Positions 1 to 9,268 are shown, counted from the first letter of the stretch. The stretch is 64,000 nt of DNA from Natrinema marinum (GCF_024296685.1 NZ_CP100763.1:2666001-2730000), one strand, 5' to 3'. The notes: generated by a model not told the origin, from the sequence alone. Made by a program: numbers and translations.

Positions 1-310
1 CGAACGCTACCCCCGCAAATGCGACTGCGGGGACGAACCACGCGGCCGTCAGCCGGCCGCTGCAACCCGTTCGCTCGGGTAGTCCGTTGGCCCTCGCCGC
101 GAGGGCGCTGCCGACCACGAGTCCGATCGAGAGGGTCGTTGGAACGGTGGCGACGAGGATGCCGCTCGAGGCGTTCAGGGCGACGCCGGCGACGAGCGCC
201 GTGCCGGTCAGAATCGCGGCGAGGTAGACGCCAATCCCGACCCGGAAGCCGGTGTCGGGGGGGTCGAAATCGTCGGGGTGCGAGAGACCGCGGGCAGCCG
301 TCGGAAACAC
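1..310 (-). CDS. Multipass membrane protein, 3' end outside window
   Basis: This frame is open from a GTG at 310-308 to the left edge (103 codons visible), so the C-terminus is missing. The upstream in-frame region has a stop and no ATG, which is why I chose the GTG. After a polar N-terminus (residues 1-22, containing HPDDFDPPDTG) there are three hydrophobic stretches at about residues 23-45, 49-72 and 87-103, with short polar loops, as in an integral membrane protein. The family is not recognisable from this part. The 90 bases to the right carry the decayed synthetase start on the other strand, so the two genes are divergent. Confidence 0.6.
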   Translation of the reverse strand, partial: MFPTAARGLSHPDDFDPPDTGFRVGIGVYLAAILTGTALVAGVALNASSGILVATVPTTLSIGLVVGSALAARANGLPERTGCSGRLTAAWFVPAVAFAGVAF

Positions 311-400
311 GAGCCAGAGTACGGAACGAGAGGTGATAAAATGTCACTGAATTCGGCAGATCGAAACAACCGCATATTCTGTCAATGAAATTTGATATGT

Positions 401-645
401 ATGCACAAACCACTGCTCGTTCCGGGGTTCCTAGACCGGGCACGGACCTACTACGGCGACGACGAGGCGGTCGTCGCCACCACGGGGGACCGGTTTCACG
501 TACGACGAACTCGGCGAACTACAAGGTCGTCCACCGGGTCGAGTTCGTCGACGAGTTGCGGACCACCGCGACTGGGGAGGTCCAGAAGTACGAACTCCGA
601 CAGGAGGAGTAGGAGGACGAAGAGCGGATGGTCGGGCAGGGGTGA
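401..645 (+). pseudogene. Decayed acyl-CoA synthetase (AMP-forming), internally deleted
   Basis: The first 30 or so codons (KPLLVPGFLDRARTYYGDD) match the start of the intact synthetase at 27849-29459 (TPLIVTDFLEQARTYYGDE). Near 490 one extra base shifts the frame; in the new frame the sequence continues FTYDELGE, matching YTYAEFGE. It then jumps directly to the C-terminal end (YKVVHRVEFVDEL..TATGEVQKYELRQEE), matching YKTVRRIEYVTELPKTATGK. About 440 internal residues are therefore missing. A TAG replaces the Trp codon of EWEDED, after which the frame still reads EDEERMVGQG and stops where the intact gene does. The A10 lysine (TATGK) is Glu here. The alternative ATG at 392 is equivalent. No function is expected. 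Confidence 0.85.
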
Positions 646-667
646 TTCGGCGGTCCAGCGAAGATCG

Positions 668-955
668 TCAGAACCCGCGTCGTTCGTCCCCTTCGTCGCC
701 GTCGTCCCTCTCCTCGGTCGTCAACCGCCGGCCGTTCCAGCCGAACTCCTCGTGCTGATCGCCGCAGTCGGCCCCGTCCGGCGGAGCGGTCGAACGCGAC
801 GATCCGCGGCCGCCGCGTTCCTTTGCGATCCGTTCCGCCTCGGCACGGTCGACCACGGTCGGCTCCGCCGTCTCCTGGCTGATCGCCGCCCAGAGTACTA
901 ACGGGATCACCAGCGCCATCGCGAACAGCAGGGCGAAGACGACAGCGGCGGACAT
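668..955 (-). CDS. Small single-pass membrane protein
   Basis: The protein has 95 residues. Residues 2-24 (SAAVVFALLFAMALVIPLVL) form one N-terminal membrane helix or uncleaved signal anchor. The rest is soluble, charged and rich in Arg, Asp, Glu and Gly, ending in an acidic tail. The start is the ATG at 955, since upstream in-frame sequence reads as noise. It is divergent from the zinc-ribbon gene at 1014, with 58 bases between them that probably hold both promoters. I do not recognise a family; a small haloarchaeal membrane protein is the safest description. Confidence 0.6.
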   Translation of the reverse strand: MSAAVVFALLFAMALVIPLVLWAAISQETAEPTVVDRAEAERIAKERGGRGSSRSTAPPDGADCGDQHEEFGWNGRRLTTEERDDGDEGDERRGF

Positions 956-1013
956 GACTCGAGGAATACTCGACGGCCCGAGCACAAATGTTTTATGAAT
1001 TGACAATAATAGC

Positions 1014-1223
1014 ATGAATATGAGAGACGACGGGCACGGCTGTCCGAAGTGCGGAGAGACGGAGACGGAGATCGACGAGATTTCGACGACCGGAGGCGGG
1101 CTGTCAAAGATGTTCGACATCCAGAACCGTCGATTCCACGTCGTGAGCTGTACGAACTGCGGCTACTCAGAGCTCTACAAGGGGCAGTCGTCGGGCGACA
1201 TGGTCGACCTGTTCCTCGGCTAG
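1014..1223 (+). CDS. Small zinc-ribbon protein
   Basis: The protein has 69 residues with two CxxC knuckles (CPKCGE at residues 10-15 and CTNCGY at 46-51), the pattern of a one-domain zinc ribbon. It resembles the predicted nucleic-acid-binding family COG3478, whose members end in a GYSELYKG..GDMVDLFLG-like tail, as this one does. It presumably binds one zinc ion; its partner is unknown. The ATG at 1020 could be the real start instead of 1014, because both are in frame. The gene stands alone, between a divergent membrane protein and atpD. Confidence 0.75.
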   Translation: MNMRDDGHGCPKCGETETEIDEISTTGGGLSKMFDIQNRRFHVVSCTNCGYSELYKGQSSGDMVDLFLG

Positions 1224-1283
1224 CGGTTCGCGACCGCAGACCGAGTCAACGCATCGCCTACAGCGGGCGCGGGCGGGCGCGGA

Positions 1284-1321
1284 AACTGTAAACAGTTATC
1301 CGACTGGGGGCGCTAGCCCCC
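1284..1321. promoter_or_regulatory. Palindrome and hairpin upstream of atpD
   Basis: AACTGT aa ACAGTT at 1284-1297 is a perfect 6-bp inverted repeat. It is followed by GGGGGC-GCTA-GCCCCC at 1306-1321, a perfect 6-bp stem with a 4-base loop. The second hairpin ends 6 bases before the atpD start codon. The AT-rich palindrome sits where a TATA box would be, about 31-44 bases upstream of the ATG. An operator overlapping the promoter plus a hairpin in a very short leader is possible; this is inference. Confidence 0.45.
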
Positions 1322-1327
1322 GACAAG

Positions 1328-2044
1328 ATGGCCAACGACGTCAAGCCCACCCGCAAGAACTTGATGGCGATCGAGGATCGCATCGAGCTCTCCGAGCGGG
1401 GACACGGGACGCTCGAGAAGAAACGCGACGGGCTGATCATGGAGTTCATGGACATCCTGGACAAGGCCCAGGACGTCCGCGGAGATCTGGCCGACGACTA
1501 CGAACAGGCCCAGCAGAAGATCAACATGGCCCGGGCGATGGAAGGCGACGTCGCCGTCCGCGGTGCCGCGGCGGCGCTGCAGGAACACCCCGAAATCACC
1601 ACCGAATCGAAAAACATCATGGGCGTCGTCGTCCCGCAGATCGAGTCTTCGCGCGTCTCGAAGAGCCTCGATCAACGCGGTTACGGGATCATGGGAACCT
1701 CCGCCCGCATCGACGAGGCCGCCGAAGCCTACGAGGACCTCTTGGAGAGCATCATCCTCGCCGCCGAGGTCGAGACGGCGATGAAGAAGATGCTCCGCGA
1801 GATCGAGACCACCAAGCGCCGCGTCAACGCGCTGGAGTTCAAGCTCCTCCCCGAACTCTACGAAAACCAGGAGTACATCGAGCAGAAACTCGAGGAACAG
1901 GAACGCGAGGAGACGTTCCGCCTGAAGAAGATCAAGGAGAAGAAGGAAGCCGAGGAGAAAGAAGCCCGCGAGACCGCAGGCGAGACCGAGCCCGAGTCGG
2001 AAGACGAGACCGAACTCGAGCAGGCGACCGCCGACGACGACTGA
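1328..2044 (+). CDS. atpD: A/V-type ATP synthase subunit D
   Basis: Subunit D is the central rotor-stalk subunit that couples the A3B3 head to the membrane ring in the archaeal ATP synthase. The 238-residue protein begins with the family pattern [20 protein letters not shown] and has long N- and C-terminal helices that would form the antiparallel coiled coil. The middle (about 105-135) includes [14 protein letters not shown]. The C-terminus is a highly charged Lys/Glu coiled coil with an acidic extension typical of haloarchaea. No other atp gene is visible in the window, so the rest of the operon is probably to the left or elsewhere. Inverted repeats lie just upstream. Confidence 0.95.
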   Translation: MANDVKPTRKNLMAIEDRIELSERGHGTLEKKRDGLIMEFMDILDKAQDVRGDLADDYEQAQQKINMARAMEGDVAVRGAAAALQEHPEITTESKNIMGVVVPQIESSRVSKSLDQRGYGIMGTSARIDEAAEAYEDLLESIILAAEVETAMKKMLREIETTKRRVNALEFKLLPELYENQEYIEQKLEEQEREETFRLKKIKEKKEAEEKEARETAGETEPESEDETELEQATADDD

Positions 2045-2076
2045 TCGAACGCCGAGCGGCCGCGGTCGAGTGAATC

Positions 2077-2481
2077 ATGGCCTGTTCCGAGTGCGGCGCG
2101 TCGCCGGTTTCGATTTCCCTCCCCGACGAGTACCGCGGGTACGCGCCGTCGGACGCCGCGGTCGTACTGTTCTGTCCTCACTGTCTGCGTCTCGAGCCGG
2201 CGGCCGAGCGGGAGGTCTCTCCGGACGCCACGCCCGAGTTCTCGCGGGTGAGCGACGCGTTCCCTACGCGCCCGGAGCGGGCGATCCCGCTCGCGCTCGC
2301 GCTCGGCCTCTGTTCGTCGCTGGCGACGAACCGCACCGCGATCGAACTGCTGCTCAGGGAGGTCGAGAGCGCCGGCGCGGATCCATTACTCGTCCTCGAT
2401 CGGCTCGTCGCCGACCCGTCGGTCGAGCCCGCGATCGACCTCGAGCGCAGGCGCCATCAACTCGAGCAACTGTTGTACTGA
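2077..2481 (+). CDS. DUF6276-like haloarchaeal protein
   Basis: The protein has 134 residues and an N-terminal CSEC knuckle (residues 3-6) paired with CPHC near residue 33, so the N-terminal 40 residues look like a zinc ribbon. A mainly helical C-terminal half follows, with Leu-rich helices and a final LEQLLY. It resembles the uncharacterised haloarchaeal family DUF6276. It begins 32 bases after atpD on the same strand, so co-transcription with atpD is likely, though no functional tie is known. Confidence 0.65.
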   Translation: MACSECGASPVSISLPDEYRGYAPSDAAVVLFCPHCLRLEPAAEREVSPDATPEFSRVSDAFPTRPERAIPLALALGLCSSLATNRTAIELLLREVESAGADPLLVLDRLVADPSVEPAIDLERRRHQLEQLLY

Positions 2482-2525
2482 CGCATCGATCGCGACCTCG
2501 TGCGAAGCGGAGAACGAGCCGTTCG

Positions 2526-2924
2526 TTACTTGCCGGTCGGCCGGACGCTGTCGCTGACGGCCTGTTTCACCTGCAAAGCGGCGCTGGCAGCCAGACCCCG
2601 GGCGACCTCGTCGCGTTCGTCGGCGGTGATGACCTCCTCGGCGGCGGCTTCTTCCTCCAGTTCCGGCGTGAAACCGGCGCTGACGGCGTGGCCGACGGGC
2701 GGGCGGACGGCGACGGTGACCTGGGGACCGGTCAGGCCGCTCGAGACGTCGGCGTCGACGACGTATTCGCTGGGGAGAAACTCCCGCGTCCGGGCGGCGA
2801 TCCGGGAGACATCGCGGTGGAGCAGCCGTTTCTGTGCGCTCGAGAGGTCCGGAACGTCCGCCGCGGCGCGCTGCCCAGCACCAGTCTCGCCCGGTAACCC
2901 TGCGTACGGCGTATTTCCGTTCAT
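2526..2924 (-). CDS. DUF5811 family protein
   Basis: The 132-residue protein starts MNGNTPYAGLPG, the recognisable opening of the haloarchaeal DUF5811 family. Its core contains AQKRLLHRDVSRIAARTREF and a predicted beta segment around VVDADVSSG..VTVAVRPPVGHAVSAGF. It has no signal peptide, membrane helix or catalytic motif. It converges with the DUF6276 gene and lies 60 bases downstream of the arginine decarboxylase on the same strand, so the two may share a transcript. Function unknown. Confidence 0.7.
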   Translation of the reverse strand: MNGNTPYAGLPGETGAGQRAAADVPDLSSAQKRLLHRDVSRIAARTREFLPSEYVVDADVSSGLTGPQVTVAVRPPVGHAVSAGFTPELEEEAAAEEVITADERDEVARGLAASAALQVKQAVSDSVRPTGK

Positions 2925-2984
2925 GAGAAGTGTGTGCCCGTAGCAATGGGATGGCAGGTGAAAAGGGTTCGCCTTCGGACAATC

Positions 2985-3464
2985 CTAGAGGATCGGTTCG
3001 CTGTCGCCGTAGACGGCGAGCACGACCGCGGTCGTGTACCGCCCCGAATCCGCCTGACAACTCTCGACGGCCACCCGCGGATCGGCGAACTCCCAGTCGC
3101 GGAGCGCTTGGCCCGCCGCCAGTCCCTCTCGGACCTTGCGTTCGACATCCTCGCGATCCATCTCGCCCGAGGTTTCGTAGAACAGTCCCGGGCCATCGTC
3201 GACGGACTGCGACCACGCGAGGGCGGCGCTCACGCGGCCGGGGCCGGCGGTGGTGGCCCGCGCTTCGACGACGGTCAGGCGCTCGCCGGCGGGGCCGAGA
3301 TCGGGCGCGGTACCGATGTCCTCAACCTCGACGCCAGCAGGAATCACGGACGACACCGAGACGAGGTTGTAATTCTCGACGCCAGCCTCGGCGAGCGCGG
3401 CGTCGTAGGAGGCCATCGCCGTGGGGCCCGACGCCGACCCCCAGACGACTCGAATCAGACTCAT
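2985..3464 (-). CDS. pdaD: Pyruvoyl-dependent arginine decarboxylase
   Basis: This enzyme makes agmatine from arginine, the entry to archaeal polyamine synthesis and a precursor for agmatidine in tRNA-Ile2. The proenzyme has 159 residues, the usual size. The self-cleavage motif NLVSVSSVIP lies at residues 33-42. By family knowledge, cleavage falls between Ser38 and Ser39, and Ser39 becomes the pyruvoyl group. The N-terminal pattern (VVWGSASGPTAMASYDAAL) also fits the family. The start is the ATG at 3464; the open frame extends further upstream, but that part is not conserved in character. Confidence 0.9.
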   Translation of the reverse strand: MSLIRVVWGSASGPTAMASYDAALAEAGVENYNLVSVSSVIPAGVEVEDIGTAPDLGPAGERLTVVEARATTAGPGRVSAALAWSQSVDDGPGLFYETSGEMDREDVERKVREGLAAGQALRDWEFADPRVAVESCQADSGRYTTAVVLAVYGDSEPIL

Positions 3465-3756
3465 ACTCGCCCTCGGTGACGAGCGGCGTAAGGCGTTGCG
3501 ATCCGGGATCGCTCTACTGTCGTCGGACGATCCTACAGCGGCCGCGAGCGGCACCCGAAGAATTGAGGGCACCGCGAGTCGGGGGAGAGCAGGCGACTCA
3601 CTGATACCCACCGCGAGCGAAGCCGAAGGCTGAGCGAGCGGGCCGACGACCGATGTGAAGGCTCGCGACGTGAGCCGAAACGGAGGAAGGAGTGCTTTTA
3701 ATCGAAATTTTACCGAGGGAGCGGCGAAGCCGCGACTGCAGCGTAAAATTTCGGTT
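3465..3756. repeat. Non-coding gap with nested inverted repeat after PAN
   Basis: No gene is apparent in these 292 bases. An 11-bp perfect inverted repeat, CGAAATTTTAC at 3703-3713 and GTAAAATTTCG at 3743-3753, encloses a second small hairpin, GCGGC-GAA-GCCGC at 3721-3733. The outer repeat begins 3 bases beyond the PAN stop codon, so it may end PAN transcription. The remaining sequence (3570-3690) is made of short purine-rich motifs such as GAGCGAAGCCGAAGG and GACGTGAGCCGAAACGG, a style of repeated intergenic DNA seen in haloarchaea. Confidence 0.5.
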
Positions 3757-4989
3757 CTATTGGTAGAAATACCCGGCCGACGAGACCACGTCGCTCGAGT
3801 CGTCGTTTTCGATCTTCTCTAAGGCCTCGGCGAAGTCCGAGTGAGTGACCTCGTCGCGGTCGTTGCGGATGGCGAACATGCCAGCCTCGGTGGCGAGGCT
3901 CTCGATGTCGGCGCCGGAGTAGCCGTCGGTGTCGGCGGCCAGCGCCGCGAAGTCGACGCCGTCGGCGATGTTCATGTTTCGGGTGTGGATCTCGAGGATC
4001 TGCTCGCGGCCGGACTCGTCGGGTTCGGGGACTTCGATGAGGCGGTCGAAGCGGCCCGGACGCAAAATCGCGCGATCGAGCATGTCGAAGCGGTTGGTCG
4101 CGGCGATGATGCGGATCTCGCCGCGGGCCTCGAAGCCGTCCATCTCGGAGAGCAGTTGCATCATCGTCCGCTGGACCTCGGCGTCGCCGGAGGTCTTCGA
4201 TTCGGTGCGGCGGGTGGCGATGGCGTCGATCTCGTCGATGAAGATGATAGCGGGTTCGCGCTCGCGGGCCATCTCGAAGAGGTCGCGGACGAGCCGCGAG
4301 CCCTCGCCGATGAACTTGCGGACGAGTTCGGAGCCGGCCATCTTGATGAAGGTGGCGTCGGTCTCGTTGGCGACGGCCTTGGCGAGCATCGTCTTGCCCG
4401 TCCCCGGTGGGCCATACAGCAAGACGCCGCTGGGCGGGTCGATCCCGACCTCGTCGAACAGTTCGGGCTCCGCGAGGGGCTGTTCGACGGCCTCGCGGAC
4501 CTCCCGGACCTGCTCGTCGATCCCGCCGATGTCGGCGTAGGTGACCTCGGGTTTCTCGGTGATCTCCATCGACTGGGCGCGCGCGTCGGTCTCGGCGTTC
4601 AAAATCGTCTGGATTGCGAAGGAGTCGTTGACCGCGACGCGGTCGCCGGGCTCGACGCGGTCGCTCATCCGCGTCGAAACTTCGGTGAGCACCTCCTGGT
4701 TGTTACCGTGCTGTTTGACGATTACCTCCTCGCCCTCGAGCACGTCCTCGACGGTCGCGATGTACAGCGAGGAACTCTTCAGCGTCTCGTTTTCGCGCTC
4801 GACGCGGTCGACCTTCTCCCGAAGGCGTTCACGGCGATCCTCGGCGTCGTCGAGCTGGGCCGACAGCTGCTCGTTGACGTCGACGAGGTCCGCGTAGTGC
4901 CCGCGAAGCGCCTCGAGCCGTTCGTCGTCCGGGAGATCGGGGTCGATATCGCGGTGAGGTCGGTCGGGAATAGACGGGCTTCGAGACAT
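3757..4989 (-). CDS. pan: Proteasome-activating nucleotidase (PAN)
   Basis: PAN is the hexameric AAA+ ATPase that unfolds proteins and feeds them to the archaeal 20S proteasome. The 410-residue protein has an N-terminal coiled coil (about 25-72), an OB-fold (about 75-140), Walker A GPPGTGKT at 193-200, Walker B IIFIDEID at about 248-255 and second-region-of-homology arginines around RPGRFDR. The C-terminus ends FYQ, a proper HbYX motif (hydrophobic-Tyr-any) for docking into the proteasome. Haloarchaea usually have two PANs; which one this is cannot be told here. A nested inverted repeat follows the stop codon. Confidence 0.95.
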   Translation of the reverse strand: MSRSPSIPDRPHRDIDPDLPDDERLEALRGHYADLVDVNEQLSAQLDDAEDRRERLREKVDRVERENETLKSSSLYIATVEDVLEGEEVIVKQHGNNQEVLTEVSTRMSDRVEPGDRVAVNDSFAIQTILNAETDARAQSMEITEKPEVTYADIGGIDEQVREVREAVEQPLAEPELFDEVGIDPPSGVLLYGPPGTGKTMLAKAVANETDATFIKMAGSELVRKFIGEGSRLVRDLFEMAREREPAIIFIDEIDAIATRRTESKTSGDAEVQRTMMQLLSEMDGFEARGEIRIIAATNRFDMLDRAILRPGRFDRLIEVPEPDESGREQILEIHTRNMNIADGVDFAALAADTDGYSGADIESLATEAGMFAIRNDRDEVTHSDFAEALEKIENDDSSDVVSSAGYFYQ

Positions 4990-5185
4990 CCTGATGTACG
5001 CCGATAAGATAGCGACAGTAAATGTGCCTTTGGGTCCCGGAGGGATTTCTGTTGTATGGTATCAATCACCATCCAGCGGTCGCAGGGCGAACTGACGGAC
5101 GGTGTCGTTGCGAGAATCACGCCGAAACAGCCGTCACGAGCGCGGTGACGACGAAGCGCGGAATCGCCGGACTGCGGCTGTCCGC

Positions 5186-6979
5186 TCAGTCGAGCAGCGA
5201 TTCGAACTCCGCGAGCCGGTCGCCGTAGGTCTCGAGCGCGCGCTCGATTGGCTCCGAGGAGCTCATGTCGACGCCGGCGATCCGCAGGAGCTCGAGCGGG
5301 TACTCGCGGGAGCCCCGCCGAAGGAACTCGAGGTAGTCCTCGGCGGCCGGCTGCCCGCGCGCTAACACGTCGTCGACGATGGCCAGCGCCGCGGAGATAC
5401 CGGTCGCGTACTGGTAGACGTAGAAGGCCCGGTAGAAGTGGGGGATGCGCATCCACTCGCGGGCGATCCGGTCGTCGATGACGGCGGGCTCGTAGTAGTC
5501 TTCCTTCAGCCCGCGGTAAACCTCGTCGAGCCGGTCGGCGGTCAGCGGCTCGCCGTTTTCCTCGAGTCGGTGGGTCTCGTGTTCGAACTCCGCGAAGAGC
5601 GTCTGGCGGTACAGCGTCGAGCGCACCCGCTCTAAGAACTCGTTCAAGACGTGCTTGCGGAACTCGGGGTCCTCGACGGTCTCGAGGAGGTGGGTAGTGA
5701 GTAAGGCCTCGTTGACCGTGCTGGCGACCTCGGCGACGAAGATCTCGTAGTTCGAGTAGATGAAGGGCTGTTCCTCTTTCGTGAGTTCGGAGTGCATCGA
5801 GTGGCCGAGTTCGTGGGCCAGCGTGTACATCGAGGAGATGTCCCGCTGGTAGTTCAGCAGGATGAACGGCTGGGTGTCGTAGGTGCCCCCCGAGTACGCG
5901 CCGGACTGTTTGCCCTCGTTCTCGTAGACGTCGACCCACTGGGAGTCGAGTCCGTCCGCGACGCGAGACTGGTACGCCTCGCCCAGCGGCGCGAGCGCGT
6001 CGACGACGTACTCGGTCGCCTGCTCGTACTCGAGGTCGGGACCTTCGTCGCCGGTCAGCGGCATGTAGAGGTCCCACATCTGCAGTTCGTCGACACCCAG
6101 CGCGCGCTGCTTGAGTTCGGCGTGGCGGTGGAGCGTGTCGACGTTGTCGTGGACGGTGTCGACGAGCGTATCGTAGACTTCGGCGGGAACGTTCGGCCCG
6201 TCGAGGGCGGCTTCGCGCGCGGTGTCGTAGTTGCGCGCTCGAGCGGTTTTGACGTCGGCTTTCACGCTGTTCTTGTAGCTGGCCGCGACCGTGTTCCGGA
6301 CCGACTCCCACTCGTCGAAGTAGCCCTCGTAGACCCGCTTGCGGAACTCGCGGTCGGGTCGCTTGAGCAAGTTGGTGAAGTTACTCTGGGTGATCTCGAC
6401 TGCGTCCCCCGTCGGGTCTTCGACGGTCGGGAACGTCATGTCGGCGTTCGAGAGCATGTTGTAGACCTCGCCCGTCGCGCCGGTCACCTCGCTCAAGTCC
6501 GCCAGCAGCGCCTCGACCTCGGCCGAGCGCGTGTGGGATTTCATCCGGAGGACGTCGTCGACGTAGTGGTCGTAGGTCTCGAGGTCGGACTCGGCTTCGA
6601 CCAGCGACTCGAACTCCTCGCGGGTGAGTTCCTGAATCTCGGGATCGATGAACGAAGCGGCGGATTGCGCGTCGGCCGCGAGCGACTGAGCGCGGGCAGT
6701 CAGCGCCTGATACTGCTGATTCGTCGTGTCCTCGTCGCGGCGCATCCGCGCGTAGGCCGCGACCGTCGACACCTCGCGCATGACCTCGTCGCGTAACTCG
6801 AGGACGGCGAGGAGGGTTTCGGCGTCCTCGGTGACCTCTCCCTCGTAGCTCTCGAGGTCCGCGACGCGCTCGGCGACGGCCTCGTAGGCGGCCTCCCAGT
6901 CGGCGTCGGTGGCGTAGACGCTCTCGAGATCCCAGGTGTACTCCTCGTCGACCTCGGAGCGGTCGGGAACGGAACTCAT
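5186..6979 (-). CDS. pepF: Oligoendopeptidase F, M3B family
   Basis: This is a cytoplasmic zinc metallopeptidase that cleaves short peptides, probably downstream of the proteasome. It has 597 residues, the family length. The zinc motif HELGH is at 389-393, in the typical context [13 protein letters not shown]. The upstream block [16 protein letters not shown] and a later glutamate-bearing region ([18 protein letters not shown]) also match M3B. I chose the ATG at 6979, giving [18 protein letters not shown], the usual PepF opening; the open frame further upstream is not family-like. It is divergent from hpt. Confidence 0.93.
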   Translation of the reverse strand: MSSVPDRSEVDEEYTWDLESVYATDADWEAAYEAVAERVADLESYEGEVTEDAETLLAVLELRDEVMREVSTVAAYARMRRDEDTTNQQYQALTARAQSLAADAQSAASFIDPEIQELTREEFESLVEAESDLETYDHYVDDVLRMKSHTRSAEVEALLADLSEVTGATGEVYNMLSNADMTFPTVEDPTGDAVEITQSNFTNLLKRPDREFRKRVYEGYFDEWESVRNTVAASYKNSVKADVKTARARNYDTAREAALDGPNVPAEVYDTLVDTVHDNVDTLHRHAELKQRALGVDELQMWDLYMPLTGDEGPDLEYEQATEYVVDALAPLGEAYQSRVADGLDSQWVDVYENEGKQSGAYSGGTYDTQPFILLNYQRDISSMYTLAHELGHSMHSELTKEEQPFIYSNYEIFVAEVASTVNEALLTTHLLETVEDPEFRKHVLNEFLERVRSTLYRQTLFAEFEHETHRLEENGEPLTADRLDEVYRGLKEDYYEPAVIDDRIAREWMRIPHFYRAFYVYQYATGISAALAIVDDVLARGQPAAEDYLEFLRRGSREYPLELLRIAGVDMSSSEPIERALETYGDRLAEFESLLD

Positions 6980-7146
6980 ACGGACGGATTCGGAGCGGCG
7001 GCGGTAAAGCGTGTCGGACCCCTTCACGCGCGGCGGGCGACACCGAAAAGCTGTCGAGCGCGGTCACGGGCGACGGCCGACACTCCGAGGCGGGGCCGGA
7101 ACGGCATAACGAACCGCTTTTCACTCCGATTTCCCGATTCGGCACT

Positions 7147-7692
7147 ATGGACCGGCTCCTCGAGTCGTTAGACGACGCACCGATCATCGACAAGGACGGG
7201 TACGAGTACCTCGTCCACCCGATCAGCAACGGCGTCCCGCGGCTCGATCCCGCCCTGCTGCGGGAGGTCGTCATCGAGGTGATGCGGGTCGCGGACCTCG
7301 ACGTGGACAAGATCGTCGCGCCCGAGGCGATGGGTATTCACCTCGCGACCGCGCTCTCGCTGCAGACCGACATTCCGCTGGTCGTCATCCGCAAGCGGCC
7401 CTACGGGCTCGAGGGAGAGGTGTCGCTCCATCAGGAGACCGGCTACTCGGAGTCGGAGATGTACATCAACGATATCGACGCGGGGGATCGCGTCGTGATC
7501 GTCGACGACATGCTCTCGACCGGTGGGACGCTGGCGGCGATCTGCGACGCGCTCGACGGCATCGGCGCGGAGATCGTCGATATCGTCGTCGTCCTGCGGA
7601 AAGTCGGCGATTCGGCGCTCGACGAGACGGACTACGAAGCGACGAGCCTCGTCGACATCACGGTCGAGGACGGCGACGTGACGGTGCACTGA
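7147..7692 (+). CDS. hpt: Hypoxanthine/guanine phosphoribosyltransferase-like protein
   Basis: A type I phosphoribosyltransferase of 181 residues that would convert purine bases and PRPP to nucleotides. The PRPP loop [13 protein letters not shown] is at 117-129, and residues 56-66 ([11 protein letters not shown]) and 79-86 (VVIRKRPY) fit the archaeal HGPRTase-like family, which is close to adenine PRTases. Substrate choice cannot be read from sequence. The following gene, 175 bases on and on the same strand, is an NCS2 nucleobase permease, which supports a purine salvage role. Confidence 0.88.
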   Translation: MDRLLESLDDAPIIDKDGYEYLVHPISNGVPRLDPALLREVVIEVMRVADLDVDKIVAPEAMGIHLATALSLQTDIPLVVIRKRPYGLEGEVSLHQETGYSESEMYINDIDAGDRVVIVDDMLSTGGTLAAICDALDGIGAEIVDIVVVLRKVGDSALDETDYEATSLVDITVEDGDVTVH

Positions 7693-7867
7693 CCGAGCCC
7701 GTTCGTTTCCGTCGTTCATCCCGAAAGAGCAGTGGGTAGCGACGGATCCGCATCGGTGCTAACGCACCCCTATGCACAACCGTGGATATAGTCGGCCCCA
7801 GTCGACCGCTCGATGAGCGCATATACGAGATTTTTTGTACATCGATTCGCTACGGGGAGGGTATAGT

Positions 7868-9268
7868 ATGTCGAACGAAACTGACGGGGGCATTCAAATC
7901 GAATACGGCGTCGACGAAAAACCGCCGTTACCGAAATCGATCCTGCTGGGCTTGCAACACGTCGCGGTCATGATCGTGCCGGCGACGGCGGTGGCGTACG
8001 TCGTCGCGAACGGGGTCGGCGTCGAGGCCGACGCGGCCTATCTCGTCCAGATGGTCCTGCTGTTTTCCGGACTGGCAACGATGGTCCAGGCGTACACCGT
8101 CGGCCCAGTCGGCGCGCGGCTGCCGATTGTCATGGGCTCGAGTTTTACCTTCGTCGGTGCGACGATCGATATCGGCGCGAGCTTCGGGTTGGCCGCCGTC
8201 TTCGGTGCGATCCTCGTGACCGGCTTCGTCGTCGAGGGGCTGATCGGCTGGCAGTTCAAACGTATCAAACCCTTCTTCCCGCCGCTGGTGACTGGCCTCG
8301 TCGTCGTCATCATCGGTCTCTACCTCGTTCCGGTCGCGATGGACTATGCCGCCGGCGGGGTCGGCGCGTCGGACTTCGGTGCCACACACCACATCGGACT
8401 CGCCGCGCTCGTGCTGGCGATCGCCGTCGGTCTCAACATGTTCACGCGCGGCGTCACGCGACTGTTGTCCGTGCTGTTTGCGATCGTCGTCGGCTACGCG
8501 GCCGCCATCGCCCTCACGTTCGCGACCGGCCTCGAGCTCGTCGACTTCTCGAGTGTCGGGAGCGCCGCGTGGATCGCGCTCCCGTCGCCGACGCGCTTCG
8601 GCTTCGAGTTCGAGCCGATCGCGATCGCCACGTTCGCCGTCCTCTTTCTCGTCTCCTCGATGGAGACCGTCGGCGACATGTCCGGCGTCACGGCCGCCGA
8701 GGGGCGCAACCCGACGAACGAGGAGTTCCGCGGCGGGCTGTTCAACGACGGGCTGCTGAGTTCGATCGGCGCCGTCTTCAGTGCGTTCCCGATCACGTCG
8801 TTCTCCCAGAACGTCGGCATCGTCAATTTCACCGGCGTGATGAGCCGGCACGTCGTCGGCATCGGCGGCGTCTTCCTCGCCGTCCTCGGACTGAGCCCGA
8901 AGGTCGGCGCCGCCGTGACGACGATCCCCAGCGCGGTCTTCGGGGGGGCCGTCCTGCTGATGGCCGGGATGGTCGCCGCAAGTGGGTTCCGGCTGATCGT
9001 CACGCACGTCGAGCTCGATCGTCGGAACACGGTCATCGTCGCCGTCTCGCTCGGCCTCGGGCTCGGCGTCACGACGACGCCCGAGGCGCTGGCGGGACTC
9101 CCGAGCGGTGCGGAGCTGTTCTTCGGACAGTCGGTCATCGTGACCGCGCTCTCGGCGCTGGTCCTCAACACGTTCGTTCCCGGCACGGAGAGCCCGCTGT
9201 TCGACGCACCGTCCGTCGAGTCGGACTCGGCTGCGGAGTCCGCGCCCGTCGAACCCAGCGACGACTGA
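7868..9268 (+). CDS. NCS2 family nucleobase:cation symporter (xanthine/uracil permease type)
   Basis: The 466-residue protein has about 12-14 hydrophobic segments and the NCS2 features GLQHVAVM near residue 28, a substrate-site stretch SSMETVGDMSGVT and the later ITSFSQNVGIVNFTGV..SRHVV block. It should import xanthine, hypoxanthine, guanine or uracil with a cation. I chose the ATG at 7868 (MSNETDGG); an in-frame upstream start at 7835 adds 11 residues. The C-terminal tail is acidic. It follows hpt on the same strand, so import and phosphoribosylation of purines would be paired. Confidence 0.88.
   Translation: MSNETDGGIQIEYGVDEKPPLPKSILLGLQHVAVMIVPATAVAYVVANGVGVEADAAYLVQMVLLFSGLATMVQAYTVGPVGARLPIVMGSSFTFVGATIDIGASFGLAAVFGAILVTGFVVEGLIGWQFKRIKPFFPPLVTGLVVVIIGLYLVPVAMDYAAGGVGASDFGATHHIGLAALVLAIAVGLNMFTRGVTRLLSVLFAIVVGYAAAIALTFATGLELVDFSSVGSAAWIALPSPTRFGFEFEPIAIATFAVLFLVSSMETVGDMSGVTAAEGRNPTNEEFRGGLFNDGLLSSIGAVFSAFPITSFSQNVGIVNFTGVMSRHVVGIGGVFLAVLGLSPKVGAAVTTIPSAVFGGAVLLMAGMVAASGFRLIVTHVELDRRNTVIVAVSLGLGLGVTTTPEALAGLPSGAELFFGQSVIVTALSALVLNTFVPGTESPLFDAPSVESDSAAESAPVEPSDD

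Noticed and set aside
7693-7867. Possible purine riboswitch between hpt and the NCS2 permease
   Set aside because: No three-way junction or conserved purine-aptamer loops could be drawn, and such riboswitches are not established in haloarchaea.
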